Assembly (NCBI RefSeq): GCF_000296465.1 | Contig: NZ_JH815204.1 | Coordinates: 681,681-745,680, forward strand | Length of the DNA: 64,000 nucleotides | Direction of reading: 5' to 3' | Origin: Barnesiella intestinihominis YIT 11860 | GTDB taxonomy: Bacteria; Bacteroidota; Bacteroidia; Bacteroidales; Barnesiellaceae | Shown: piece after piece, positions 1-9,176 of the stretch | How the letters are laid out: every line of letters begins with the position of its first letter | How positions within the stretch are numbered: the stretch's first letter is position 1 | The notes under the pieces: model-generated | What the model was told of the DNA's origin: nothing | Seen by the model: the letters and a program-made list of their open reading frames with translations, nothing else | Databases searched by the model: none | Position numbers and translations under genes: made by a program

Positions 1-110
1 AAGCGTATCAATGTCGTTTGGTCTACTTCGGCCATGTATTGGATATATGCATTCCCTATTGCCGTGGGGACTTCAAAAATATCCCCGATTTCAATTTTTT
101 TCTTTGTCAT
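1..110 (-). CDS. 5' end of a small protein gene, putative immunity protein to the RHS/GIY-YIG toxin (partial)
   Basis: A minus-strand reading frame starts with ATG at 110 and runs open off the left edge of the window (36 codons visible). The visible protein begins MTKKKIEIGDIFEVPTAIG and continues with NAYIQYMAEVDQTTLIR. The start lies 3 nt after the stop of the RHS toxin gene on the same strand, the usual place of a cognate immunity gene in polymorphic toxin loci. The opening (basic residues, then GDIFEVP) recalls small immunity-like proteins such as the Imm26 group, but the fragment is too short to assign a family. The immunity role is inferred from position; the reading frame itself is clear. 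Confidence 0.6.
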   Translation of the reverse strand, partial: MTKKKIEIGDIFEVPTAIGNAYIQYMAEVDQTTLIR

Positions 111-113
111 AAA

Positions 114-3100
114 CTATAAATTTTTAATATAACTATTTCCTACTTTTATAGCATCTTCGTATATAGGATTTTTACGGGAGATGCTATTGATTTTGTTAAG
201 TAAAGTTCCTCCATCTCTTCGAAATTTGTAATGCTCAATTAATGCCTGCTCTAAAGCTCTTGCATCATATTTGGTTAAATTGGATTTGAATTTTTTGATA
301 GCAAATCTATGAGCATGTTCAGCTCGTCTTCTAAGAAAATTATTTGTCATACCCACATAAATAACATTTTTATTTTCATCTGTAGCAATATATACCGTAT
401 ATTGTCCTAATGGCGGTGATTTTTTTGGAGCTTGCCATATTGGAAGAAATCTTTTATTGGACAGTAATTTTATTCCAGTAATTAAATAAAATAGGTCGTT
501 TGTGGGGGTAATTTGCCCTGAGGCTTGTTGATACCATCTTGCATCTCTAGCAAAAGGATTCCAATTGATGTTTGGTAAAGAAATTCCATTTATAACGTAT
601 TCCCTGCCGTTTGATGAATAAGAACTGGGATTAGAATTTACATAAAAGGTATACCAGCAGCCATTATCGCTATTGTACATGAGTGTTTTGCTTATATCAG
701 CAAATTCATCGTCTGACAAATAATCCCATTCACTCATATCAATATTTCCGTCACCAGATAGAATTGAATCCCAAAATTTTTCAATTTCATCGGGATCGTT
801 TGTCCCCCAGTAATCCATACCAGAGGGGTCGATATAATTCACCGGGTCGTTTCCACAATGGGCATAGGGCGATTCGTGATAAAAATGCTCGGCCAACGGG
901 TCGAAAGAGGTGAACCGATGCATGGCAGGGGAGTAGTGACGACGGCCGTTGTCGTAAGAATCGAAGCCGTGCATCTCTATAAATTCCAGTTCACCATATT
1001 TGTAAGGTTGTTCGTCGGCACGATAGCATTCGTCGTAGGGAAGTCCGTCGGGATAATATTGCATACGTTGATGCACTTTGACGAGCCTGATGGGGGGCAG
1101 GACTATATTTGTCGATGAGCTCAAAGTCTTGACAGGCTTGATGATATTGATTTTGATATTACTGTAAACAGTGCGTACATTTCCCTGATAGTCGGTGGCA
1201 TAGTATCGGAACTCTTTCTCTCGGCAATCGTAGTAGCCGTATCGGTTGTGAATGCGAATGAGAGAATCGCAGGCAAACGGCGAGCCGATATATTCCAGCG
1301 GTCCGTTCCATGCCGACATCGAACTCATTGCCCGTATGGTAAGGTCCATGCTGGCCAATGTCTCTCCGCGAGGAACGATTATCGCCGAATAGGAGGTGGT
1401 ATATTGGGCTTTTATCTTGCGTCCGTCTGCTAAATAGTGGTAGATGATGGTCGACCCGTTTTTGAACTGGACGGTATCGGGCAAGTCGATCGCATTGTAG
1501 CGTATGGTCACGATGTCCCTGTCGAGATCGGCGGTCATATTGCCGTTACTGTCGTAATAGAAATCGTCTCCCGAGTGGTTATAATCGTGATATTCCTTTA
1601 TGTTATAGGCAGACTGGTCGCCCGATATATCGGTAATTCGGGTGACTTGATTGCCGTTATAGTTCCACGAAGTTTCGTCTATCAAATGACCGTTCTCTCC
1701 ACCGTAACGGTACAGCATGGCGATATTTCCCTGTTTGTCGTATGTAAACTCTTCGGTATAGCGTTCTTGTCCGTATTTTCCGGAAGAAGAGTATGCCGAA
1801 ACCAATCTGTCCTGTTGGTCGTAGGCGAACGAATATCCATTGGTGATGGTATCGGTATTGTCGATAGAGGGAGTGAGCCATTTCATCGACGATATTTTAC
1901 CGTTGTAACGCGGAGTTCCATCGCCTGTGTTATAATATAATTTCTGTTCGAAATCCACGTCTTTTATACTCGTGATGTTTCCTTGCAAGTCATATTCATA
2001 CGAGGCATGTGTAGTCCCGTTATTCCGGCTTAACCTAGTTAATCTACCGAGTTCGTCGTATTGGAAATAACGGGTGTTGACCAAAGTGTCGTTGAGCGTA
2101 TATCTGGTGCGGGTAAGACGGCTGTCGTGGTCGTAAGTATGTTCTGCCGATTCGGTGACAGATCCGCCGTCGGCTGTTTGGTATTCGGCAAAAGATTTCA
2201 ATACGGTTCCCGAGAGGTCGCATTTTTGGTAGGCATAGCTGTATTCACCGTTTATGTTGCGGGTACAAGATGCAATGTGATTGCCGAACCGGTCGTAATA
2301 CAATGCTTCTATTTCGAATTGGTCATCGTTGGTCAGTGAATACACTCTTTTCCCGGTAAGGTATGTTTTTGCGGCGGCTTGCTGCGAGTATCCTGTTTTT
2401 CTCTTGTAGGTCAATCGATTGGCGACAGAGGTATCCAAAATGTCGAGAAAGCCATAGTCGTCGTAATAGTAGACCGTGAGTAATTGGACTTCATCTTGGG
2501 AGAATATGTTGTTGGTATAGCCGATTCCTCGCCATGAACCGGGCGATAGGTCGGGGCTTTCGTTGAACAATATGTTTCGGCATTGAAGCGTGGCTTGTTG
2601 GAAATCTATGTTTCCCGACGATATTATATAGGAGAAAAGCAAACGGTCGAAACAGTCGTATTTATAGACGGTCCATTGGTCTTTTTTCCGTTGATTCCCG
2701 TTTTGCGACATCGCCAACCGGTCTCCTTTGTCGTAAATCATTTTTATTTCGTCTATTCCGGGAAGCTTCTTATTCGTACAGTTTCCCCGTGCATCATACG
2801 TGTAGATGTAGCCATATAGGGCTAAAACACTATGGGTGCGATTCCAACTGCCGTCTGTATTAAGAGCATCGGAAGCATTGGGGGGCAAAACATAGATTAA
2901 TTGCCCGAGGTCGTCATAGACATAATAGGTATCGCAATTCCCACCCCGGCGTTCCATAACTATTTGTCCAGATTTATCGGTATAGGTGAGAATCTTTTTC
3001 CCATCTTCATCGGTCGCTTCGGTTACGGAGAGTTGTCCTGCCGGATAATATCCAGATCGGTGCAATATATCGTTCGATACGGTGTATTTACCGACTTCGG

Positions 3101-3683
3101 CAGAACGGTTGTTACGGTAAGTCATCGTTGCCGGATGGGAACGCCATTCTGTACCGGCCTTTCTCAAATCGGCGGGTCTGCTTAGCGGTGAACCTTCGTA
3201 GCTCGTTTCTACAAAGGGATTTTCGTCGTCGTAAAAATTCGTGGATAATGAAGCGTAGGTCGAGAATGGTATGTATCTTCCCCTGTTCGTCGACGAAATA
3301 GGAGTAGGCAGCCAGTTTTTATGTTCTCGTCCAGCTGCATCGTATTGGTAATAATCGATCAAATCTTTATGACCGGTAGTCATGCCTAGCCGAACTACTT
3401 GTTCGGGTCTTCCCAATCCGTCGAAATAGGTTATTTTTGTCGCCACCCGAGAGCCCGAGGCGTTGAGATGTATAGATTTACTGTCGACATCTATTGTACC
3501 GGAACCTTGTACCGGAGTGATTTCCAAAATATAATTCCTATCGCTGTCGAAATTAGTAACGAAAGTCGTATCGGGTAGAGGTATGAAGTCGGGATCGAGT
3601 ACTAAGGTATCGAATCCTGTCGCCATTTGCCAGGGAATTATTACGGCAAATAATGAGAGTATGAAATGATGTGTCTTTTTCAT
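114..3683 (-). CDS. RHS-repeat polymorphic toxin with C-terminal GIY-YIG nuclease domain
   Basis: A protein of 1189 residues. The first ~23 residues look like a signal peptide. Next comes a Bacteroidota-type RHS N-region (DUF6443-like, with YFDGLGRPEQ and YQYDAAGRE), then many YD repeats (YDxxGR/N patterns) between about residues 100 and 800, and the RHS-associated core near residues 890-956, ending in NDPVNYIDPSGMD. After the core lies a ~230-residue variable tip. The last ~100 residues are a GIY-YIG domain: YTVYI near 1095, VIYVGMT near 1107, LRRR near 1117, a Glu in ALEQ near 1143 and LLNKIN near 1170. By family knowledge such tips are nucleases carried inside an RHS shell. The gene follows its partner by 11 nt and precedes a likely immunity gene by 3 nt. 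The tip is visibly more AT-rich than the repeats. The target (DNA or RNA, rival cells) is inferred. Confidence 0.88.
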   Translation of the reverse strand: MKKTHHFILSLFAVIIPWQMATGFDTLVLDPDFIPLPDTTFVTNFDSDRNYILEITPVQGSGTIDVDSKSIHLNASGSRVATKITYFDGLGRPEQVVRLGMTTGHKDLIDYYQYDAAGREHKNWLPTPISSTNRGRYIPFSTYASLSTNFYDDENPFVETSYEGSPLSRPADLRKAGTEWRSHPATMTYRNNRSAEVGKYTVSNDILHRSGYYPAGQLSVTEATDEDGKKILTYTDKSGQIVMERRGGNCDTYYVYDDLGQLIYVLPPNASDALNTDGSWNRTHSVLALYGYIYTYDARGNCTNKKLPGIDEIKMIYDKGDRLAMSQNGNQRKKDQWTVYKYDCFDRLLFSYIISSGNIDFQQATLQCRNILFNESPDLSPGSWRGIGYTNNIFSQDEVQLLTVYYYDDYGFLDILDTSVANRLTYKRKTGYSQQAAAKTYLTGKRVYSLTNDDQFEIEALYYDRFGNHIASCTRNINGEYSYAYQKCDLSGTVLKSFAEYQTADGGSVTESAEHTYDHDSRLTRTRYTLNDTLVNTRYFQYDELGRLTRLSRNNGTTHASYEYDLQGNITSIKDVDFEQKLYYNTGDGTPRYNGKISSMKWLTPSIDNTDTITNGYSFAYDQQDRLVSAYSSSGKYGQERYTEEFTYDKQGNIAMLYRYGGENGHLIDETSWNYNGNQVTRITDISGDQSAYNIKEYHDYNHSGDDFYYDSNGNMTADLDRDIVTIRYNAIDLPDTVQFKNGSTIIYHYLADGRKIKAQYTTSYSAIIVPRGETLASMDLTIRAMSSMSAWNGPLEYIGSPFACDSLIRIHNRYGYYDCREKEFRYYATDYQGNVRTVYSNIKINIIKPVKTLSSSTNIVLPPIRLVKVHQRMQYYPDGLPYDECYRADEQPYKYGELEFIEMHGFDSYDNGRRHYSPAMHRFTSFDPLAEHFYHESPYAHCGNDPVNYIDPSGMDYWGTNDPDEIEKFWDSILSGDGNIDMSEWDYLSDDEFADISKTLMYNSDNGCWYTFYVNSNPSSYSSNGREYVINGISLPNINWNPFARDARWYQQASGQITPTNDLFYLITGIKLLSNKRFLPIWQAPKKSPPLGQYTVYIATDENKNVIYVGMTNNFLRRRAEHAHRFAIKKFKSNLTKYDARALEQALIEHYKFRRDGGTLLNKINSISRKNPIYEDAIKVGNSYIKNL

Positions 3684-3694
3684 GGCGATAGTAT

Positions 3695-6436
3695 TTAACG
3701 ATTGCGATAGTTGTATTCATACCGTTTAATGACAGCACCTTGCCATATAATTTCTTGCAGCAGGTTGTCGGAATTATAGACGTAGAGAGTCGTTATTCCG
3801 TTCGGATCGGTCGTTTTCTGCACTCCTATTAGCGGGGCTGCATTTATGGTCGTGATTTGAGCATGGGGTAATTCGTTTCGTAAGCGAGTCTCTATGTCCA
3901 AATACAGTCCGTTTTTATAAATGTTCTCTGGATTACCGGTAATTGCAGTTACTTCGGCAAGCGAGGCATTTACTATTTTAGCGACTGGGTATGAACCGTT
4001 ATCTTTTGTCCAAAGATAGACTGTGCTTACTCCATTTCTACCGGTCTCTGTCGCCAATTTCCCGAACGGATAATAGGTTCGTTGATTTTCTTGGCGAAAA
4101 TCGGGTTGTAGCTTGTTTTTGTAATAGGTTTTTACCGGGTACATTCGGGTGTAATCACCCGGAATAGAGTCGTATATTACTTTCTTGCCAGAGATAAGCG
4201 ATTGTTTGCTTCCGCTTATTTTTGTTTGTTCTGTCGCAATGACTGTCGTCGATAGATTTCGCTGAGAAAGTAGGTCGCATATTGTTTGCGGATATCCGGG
4301 ATATCCGTCGGACGGGTAGTAATAACGAGTATATATAGAATCTCCCAAGCTGGTACAGGAAAGAGTCCCTGTCATATTATAGAGGAGATTGTCGGAATAA
4401 AGATATTCTTCGGAAATTTCGTAAGGTACGGCCTCGTCGTCGTAAAGCCGTGTCGTTTTTCGTCCTAACCGGAACAGACCTGTGTGTATAGCATAATTGT
4501 CGATTGTGAAGTCGGGGTTGGAGTCTGTATCGCCTGAGATCATATTGCCGTTTACCGTGGGAGAGAATATGCCTGCAATTTCTTTATCGTGACAGATTTT
4601 GTTCAGGTGAATGGGAATGTCAGGTTCTGATGAAGGGTAGTATAAGTTCGATCGTACTGATATGCCCATTATGTAAGACAATTCGTCTTCATAATATTCA
4701 TATTCGGTATGCTCTTGAACATTATTCCCTTTATATACTTTCCTGTCGATGATATAAGGCTTGTGATAAAGCATTTGCCAAAATTCACTTACAAATCCGC
4801 TTCCGCCTTGATTGTATTGATAATTGTATTTTTCTACTGTTTTCCCAGCCGGGGTGTATTCGGCAACTTCGTCATACCATATCAAATAGCTATTTCGATA
4901 TAAGATGTTTAGAGAACTTTGGGAGATAATTTCATATATATATCCCGTGTATGACATATCGGATAAATCGTAACGTTTACGTTGTATCCAATAGTCCCAG
5001 TCGGACGGTAATGTAACTAATTTTCCATATCCCGATTCGTTATTCCCATATTTATATGTTTTAGAAACGGTTTGATTATTTTCGGGGGTATATATATTCA
5101 TCTGTTTCAGACGCAGTCCGCATATAACGATGGAATTGTCTATGGGATTGATTGCTTGATTTTTTTCATATTCGAATGAAACGTATCCGCCGGTAGGATA
5201 AACGATTTTTTGTAGTATGTTGGCTTGCATGGCAGATTCGACAGAGCTTCGTGCATTCCCTATATTTTTATTGAGCGCTTTTAACACCGTATTTTGAGGT
5301 ATCATATCGATATAAGTAGCATTCTTTTTCCCAGTATAATAACCATATAAATCTTGGGCATAAACGTTTTCGAAAGTGGTAGGGTTGTATTCGAACGAAT
5401 ATTTTCCTGAGCCCGGTATTGTCACTGACTGTAATAAATTCTTATTGGTATCGGTTATAAATGATATTGTTTTGATCAGTTGGGAATTATTGCCATAGAT
5501 TTTGATGTTTTTCAGAATTTCTTTTCGAGAAGAGTGATATTCGTAGGTAACTTTACCCAATGGAAATGTAATAGATTTCAGAATGCAGTCACCTTGAACA
5601 ACCGGGTTGTTGACGGAAATAATTTCCCAATCGTTGGACGTGGTATAAACTAATTTGTGGGATTGGGTGGGAGTCGATGTTTTAATGATTTCTCTCCCAT
5701 AGTTAAAACTAATTTTTTGACTATCGGTGTATATAATCTCTTTTAAAAGATAAACTTGTTTACATGCAGACGTCTCTATGGTATAATCGCTGTTGCCTCC
5801 GTATATGTAGACAACCCCTTGATCATCGGTAACTTTGAATCCTTCTGCGGTCCCGATAACTTCGATTTTTAAAGGAGTTTGTTTTATTTGTTTAGCAGTG
5901 AAACAATTGTTGTTTTTTTCGATAATAAAACTCGTATTTTGGTCAATTGTATTTATGAAAAATATATCATGTTCTCCGTCGTATCCCCATATAGCTTCTT
6001 CGTCAGTATTTGGTCTAGCCCAATAACTTCGAGGAAATATTGATGTATTATAATTTAATGGTAATAGTTTGCAGTGTTCGTCCACTTTTCCGAATTGCAT
6101 ACGAGTAATTCTTAATCCTGGCAATATGCTCCAACCATATCCTAATATACCGACGGGATCTTCGACTTTTATTCCAGAGGAGTGATAGGATAAGTTAAAG
6201 GAAATTTGGGTATCATCGGGAGTAGGTATAGAAAATAGAGGGATATTGATATTTGTCGTACCGGTCGATTTTGAAACCGGATAAAAATCATATCGGTTAA
6301 GTTGAGCTGATAACGGTGTAATGAAACTTGTATTGTAATCTCCAAATGGCATTGATTGTGCAATGGAACTTTTTGAGAATCCTAATAATGCACAAAATAT
6401 CAGCATGGTATTTCGATAGAATTTCATAGTACGCAA
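3695..6436 (-). CDS. RHS-associated secreted partner protein, SpvB/TcdB-like N-part
   Basis: A protein of 913 residues with a likely signal peptide (about residues 1-26, ending SSIAQ). The segment near residues 85-110 (DPVGILGYGWSILPGLRITR) is the motif found at the start of large RHS/SpvB-type shell proteins. The middle is rich in beta-strand, tyrosine and glycine. The C-terminus has a YD-like unit (DPNGITTLYVYNSDNLLQ) and ends in YEYNYRNR, a conserved ending of first-position RHS partners in Bacteroidota. The gene lies 11 nt before the toxin-bearing RHS gene and is surely co-transcribed with it. It probably forms the N-terminal half of the shell or the export module. It is not a fragment: both genes have their own signal peptide and intact ends. 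No TAnnTTTG box was found in front of it. Confidence 0.75.
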   Translation of the reverse strand: MRTMKFYRNTMLIFCALLGFSKSSIAQSMPFGDYNTSFITPLSAQLNRYDFYPVSKSTGTTNINIPLFSIPTPDDTQISFNLSYHSSGIKVEDPVGILGYGWSILPGLRITRMQFGKVDEHCKLLPLNYNTSIFPRSYWARPNTDEEAIWGYDGEHDIFFINTIDQNTSFIIEKNNNCFTAKQIKQTPLKIEVIGTAEGFKVTDDQGVVYIYGGNSDYTIETSACKQVYLLKEIIYTDSQKISFNYGREIIKTSTPTQSHKLVYTTSNDWEIISVNNPVVQGDCILKSITFPLGKVTYEYHSSRKEILKNIKIYGNNSQLIKTISFITDTNKNLLQSVTIPGSGKYSFEYNPTTFENVYAQDLYGYYTGKKNATYIDMIPQNTVLKALNKNIGNARSSVESAMQANILQKIVYPTGGYVSFEYEKNQAINPIDNSIVICGLRLKQMNIYTPENNQTVSKTYKYGNNESGYGKLVTLPSDWDYWIQRKRYDLSDMSYTGYIYEIISQSSLNILYRNSYLIWYDEVAEYTPAGKTVEKYNYQYNQGGSGFVSEFWQMLYHKPYIIDRKVYKGNNVQEHTEYEYYEDELSYIMGISVRSNLYYPSSEPDIPIHLNKICHDKEIAGIFSPTVNGNMISGDTDSNPDFTIDNYAIHTGLFRLGRKTTRLYDDEAVPYEISEEYLYSDNLLYNMTGTLSCTSLGDSIYTRYYYPSDGYPGYPQTICDLLSQRNLSTTVIATEQTKISGSKQSLISGKKVIYDSIPGDYTRMYPVKTYYKNKLQPDFRQENQRTYYPFGKLATETGRNGVSTVYLWTKDNGSYPVAKIVNASLAEVTAITGNPENIYKNGLYLDIETRLRNELPHAQITTINAAPLIGVQKTTDPNGITTLYVYNSDNLLQEIIWQGAVIKRYEYNYRNR

Positions 6437-6507
6437 ATTGGGGTGTTTCTTTTCTCAAAGAAAGGGAATATTTATTAAAAAACAAAATATTCTCAAAAAA
6501 AATAAAA

Positions 6508-6535
6508 GGCGATTAACTTTAATGAATTAATCGCC
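6508..6535 (-). terminator. Rho-independent terminator after the mlaE-mlaF operon
   Basis: A perfect 9-bp stem (GGCGATTAA/TTAATCGCC) with a 10-nt loop lies 22 nt after the mlaF stop. On the minus strand it is followed by TTTTATTTTTTTT. It also separates this operon from the RHS pair transcribed the same way. Confidence 0.85.
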
Positions 6536-6557
6536 TACAAAAAATATATACTTATAC

Positions 6558-7349
6558 TCATTCGTCGGCCGATTCGTGTTTGCGGTATTCTTCGATCATA
6601 TAGCCTTTTACTTCCTTGAATAAGCGAGTCGCAAAGACAAAGTCGTTCAGAGCTTCGTTAGATGATGTGAATATTTTGGCACGATTTCCTACCCACTCTC
6701 TGTGTCCTTTATTAATAAAGACAATATTTTCACCGATTCCTATTACAGAGTTCATATCGTGGGTATTGATGATTGTCGTTATATTGTATTCGTGTGTAAT
6801 ATCGCTTAATAATTCGTCGATAAGGATAGAGGTTTTCGGATCGAGTCCCGAGTTAGGCTCGTCACAAAATAAGTATTTGGGATTCAATGCGATGGCACGA
6901 GCTATCGCCACGCGTTTTTGCATACCTCCGCTGATCTCCGACGGATACAAATCGTTAACTCCTTTTAGATTAACACGCTCTAAACAAAATTCTGCTCTTT
7001 TTTTACAAGCGGCATAGGTGTCTCGTGTGAACATTCTTAGCGGAAACATGACATTGCCCAATACCGTCTCTGAATCGAATAGGGCCGAGCCTTGAAATAG
7101 CATGCCTATTTCGTTCCGAAGTTCTTTAATTTGTGAAGCCGACATCGAAGTGATGTCTCTACCGTCATAAATAACTTGTCCTTTATCGGGTTGCATGAGA
7201 CCAACGATACATTTCATCAATACCGTTTTGCCCGATCCACTTTGCCCGATAATTAAGTTTGTCTTTCCTGAGTAGAATTTGGCGGAGACATTGTGTAGAA
7301 TGACTTTCCCGTCGAATGATTTGGATATATTATTAACTTCTATCATCAA
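6558..7349 (-). CDS. ABC transporter ATP-binding protein, MlaF-like (phospholipid/MCE-type transport)
   Basis: A 263-residue ATPase with Walker A GQSGSGKTVLMK (about residues 34-45), Q-loop in GMLFQGSALFDS, signature ISGGMQKRVAIARAI and Walker B LFCDEPNSGLDP, followed by the His switch NTHDM. The early signature and the SGGMQKR form are typical of MlaF/TTG2A ATPases, which drive retrograde or anterograde lipid transport between membranes with an MlaE permease and an MCE-domain binding protein. The start overlaps the stop of the permease gene by 4 nt (ATGA), so the two are translationally coupled. A strong terminator follows. No MCE-domain gene is next to it in this window, so the third partner must be elsewhere. 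Confidence 0.9.
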   Translation of the reverse strand: MMIEVNNISKSFDGKVILHNVSAKFYSGKTNLIIGQSGSGKTVLMKCIVGLMQPDKGQVIYDGRDITSMSASQIKELRNEIGMLFQGSALFDSETVLGNVMFPLRMFTRDTYAACKKRAEFCLERVNLKGVNDLYPSEISGGMQKRVAIARAIALNPKYLFCDEPNSGLDPKTSILIDELLSDITHEYNITTIINTHDMNSVIGIGENIVFINKGHREWVGNRAKIFTSSNEALNDFVFATRLFKEVKGYMIEEYRKHESADE

Positions 7350-8092
7350 AATAAAATTTGAGTGAGAACCACGTCGAGAAGAAGAACGATAACGCTGCTT
7401 ACCACGACAGAGTCGGTACTGGCTTGCCCGACTTCGAGTGCTCCGCCTTTCACTTTGTATCCATAGTACGAGGCTACGCTACTGATGACAAAGGCGAAGA
7501 AGAGTGCTTTGAATATGGCTTGCCAAATGTAATATTCATTAAAAAAACTTTGTAGTCCATAGATGTATTTTGACACGGAAATTATGTCGGTGAATTGGGC
7601 TATCAGGAATCCGCCTGTAATACCACTCGCCATACTGAACACGACCAACACCGGAATGAAAGAGACCATTGCCGCGATTTTGGGTAATATCAACAGGTTG
7701 GCAGAGTTGACACCCATAATTTCGAGTGCGTCTATTTGCTCGGTTACCCGCATGGTTCCTATTTCGGAGGCTATGTTTGACCCGACTTTACCGGCCAAGA
7801 TCAGACATAGTATGGAAGAGGAAAATTCCAATAAGATGACATCTCGGGTAGCCAATCCTACGGCGTAGGCCGGTATCATGGGCGATACCACATTCTTTTG
7901 CATTTGTATGGCAATCACGGCTCCGATGAAAACGGAAATAGTAATGACGATGGGAATAGAGTCTATTCCTAATTTGTATATTTCGGAAATATATCTTTTG
8001 AAAAACTCTCTCCATCGGTCCGGTATTGTAAATACGCGTCTCATTAACAAGACGTAATCTCCGAACTTTTTTAATGAATCTTGTATAATCAT
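7346..8092 (-). CDS. MlaE-type ABC transporter permease
   Basis: A 248-residue integral membrane protein with five to six hydrophobic segments. It has the MlaE hallmarks: an N-terminal amphipathic stretch, IVITISVFIGAVIAIQMQ, the cytoplasmic coupling region GSNIASEIGTMRVTEQIDAL (the conserved E-G-T-M-R-V-T-E-Q-I-D-A-L stretch) and a hydrophobic C-terminus. It is the first gene of a two-gene operon with the MlaF-like ATPase. A -7 box (TACTTTTG on the minus strand at 8125-8118) lies about 25 nt upstream. It is expected in the inner membrane, moving phospholipid to or from an MCE protein. Confidence 0.9.
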   Translation of the reverse strand: MIIQDSLKKFGDYVLLMRRVFTIPDRWREFFKRYISEIYKLGIDSIPIVITISVFIGAVIAIQMQKNVVSPMIPAYAVGLATRDVILLEFSSSILCLILAGKVGSNIASEIGTMRVTEQIDALEIMGVNSANLLILPKIAAMVSFIPVLVVFSMASGITGGFLIAQFTDIISVSKYIYGLQSFFNEYYIWQAIFKALFFAFVISSVASYYGYKVKGGALEVGQASTDSVVVSSVIVLLLDVVLTQILF

Positions 8093-8117
8093 ATCCGCTA
8101 ATTGGATTATTGAAGAA

Positions 8118-8229
8118 CAAAAGTAATGAAAAGAATCGATGAGCCATTATCTTTTATAGTAGAATTAAGTTCTCAATCATTTTATTTCGTTAAAACGACT
8201 GATGGGATTGTCTATTTTCAATATCTTTG
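8118..8229. promoter_or_regulatory. Divergent promoter region between mlaE and lptB
   Basis: Two Bacteroidota -7 boxes (TAnnTTTG) point outward: TACTTTTG on the minus strand (8125-8118) for mlaE, and TATCTTTG on the plus strand (8222-8229) for lptB. No convincing -33 element was found for either, so these are moderate calls. Confidence 0.5.
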
Positions 8230-8339
8230 TCTCTGTGAAGATTGAATGCGGTTTGGCATAGTCAAGTCGAAAATGCAATTTTCGCTTGCCTCTGCGCTTA
8301 CCTTTCACTATTTTTGCAGATAATTTTAAAGGTAGAAAT

Positions 8340-9176
8340 ATGTTTTCCAAATTTTTTAAGCATCAACCGGTGGCTGCCAATACCGAAGAGAAGGTTCATT
8401 TGAATGTTCAATCGGATTTGGAATCTTCGGAAAATAATATGGTGCTGCGAACCGAAGATTTGGTAAAGAAATATCGTCAGCGGACGGTTGTGAACCATGT
8501 GTCGATAGATGTTACACAGGGGGAAATCGTGGGGTTGTTGGGCCCGAATGGCGCAGGAAAGACAACGACTTTCTATATGACGACCGGATTGATAACCCCC
8601 AATCAGGGGCATATTTATCTGAATGATCTCGACATTACAGATTATCCGGTTTATAAACGGGCGCAAATCGGTATCGGGTATTTGGCGCAAGAGGCTTCGG
8701 TGTTTCGCAAGTTGTCGGTGGAAGATAATATCCGGTGTGTCTTGGAAATGACTCATACCACCAAAGAGTATCAGCGGGATAAACTGGAAAGTTTAATCGC
8801 TGAGTTTCGATTACAGAAGGTACGTAAAAATTTGGGAGACCAACTATCGGGAGGAGAAAGGCGTAGAACCGAAATTGCACGCTGTTTGGCTATTAGTCCT
8901 AAATTTATTATGCTCGATGAGCCTTTTGCAGGAGTCGATCCTATTGCCGTGGAAGATATCCAGTCTATTGTATATAAGCTGAAAGAAAAAAATATCGGCA
9001 TTTTGATAACCGACCATAATGCGCCTGAAACACTGAGTATTACCGACCGTGCTTATTTATTATTCGAGGGTAAAATACTTTTTCAGGGCACATCGGAGGA
9101 ACTGGCAGAAAATCCCGTTGTCCGGGAAAAATATTTAGGGCGTAATTTTATCTTCCATCGGAAAAAATTCCTTTGA
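8340..9176 (+). CDS. lptB: LPS export ABC transporter ATP-binding protein LptB
   Basis: The ATPase that powers extraction of lipopolysaccharide from the inner membrane by LptFG. Motifs: Walker [14 protein letters not shown], signature [16 protein letters not shown], Walker [14 protein letters not shown] and H-switch [10 protein letters not shown], all in the LptB form. From the ATG at 8340 it is 278 residues, with a ~33-residue N-terminal extension ([10 protein letters not shown]...) before the conserved domain, which opens at the internal ATG at 8439 ([12 protein letters not shown]). The reading frame is open further up to 8286, but that region holds the presumed leader. Either 8340 or 8439 could be the true start; E. 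coli LptB is about 240 residues, which favours 8439 by length. Its last 42 nt overlap the converging protease gene. Confidence 0.93.
   Translation: MFSKFFKHQPVAANTEEKVHLNVQSDLESSENNMVLRTEDLVKKYRQRTVVNHVSIDVTQGEIVGLLGPNGAGKTTTFYMTTGLITPNQGHIYLNDLDITDYPVYKRAQIGIGYLAQEASVFRKLSVEDNIRCVLEMTHTTKEYQRDKLESLIAEFRLQKVRKNLGDQLSGGERRRTEIARCLAISPKFIMLDEPFAGVDPIAVEDIQSIVYKLKEKNIGILITDHNAPETLSITDRAYLLFEGKILFQGTSEELAENPVVREKYLGRNFIFHRKKFL

Noticed and set aside
858-1940. Plus-strand open frames opposite the RHS toxin gene
   Set aside because: They are shadows of a long repeat-rich gene on the other strand; none has a ribosome-binding site or recognisable protein family.
3683-3695. The RHS pair as one gene broken by a frameshift
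   Set aside because: Each protein has its own signal peptide and a conserved end, and the two-gene form is known in Bacteroidota.
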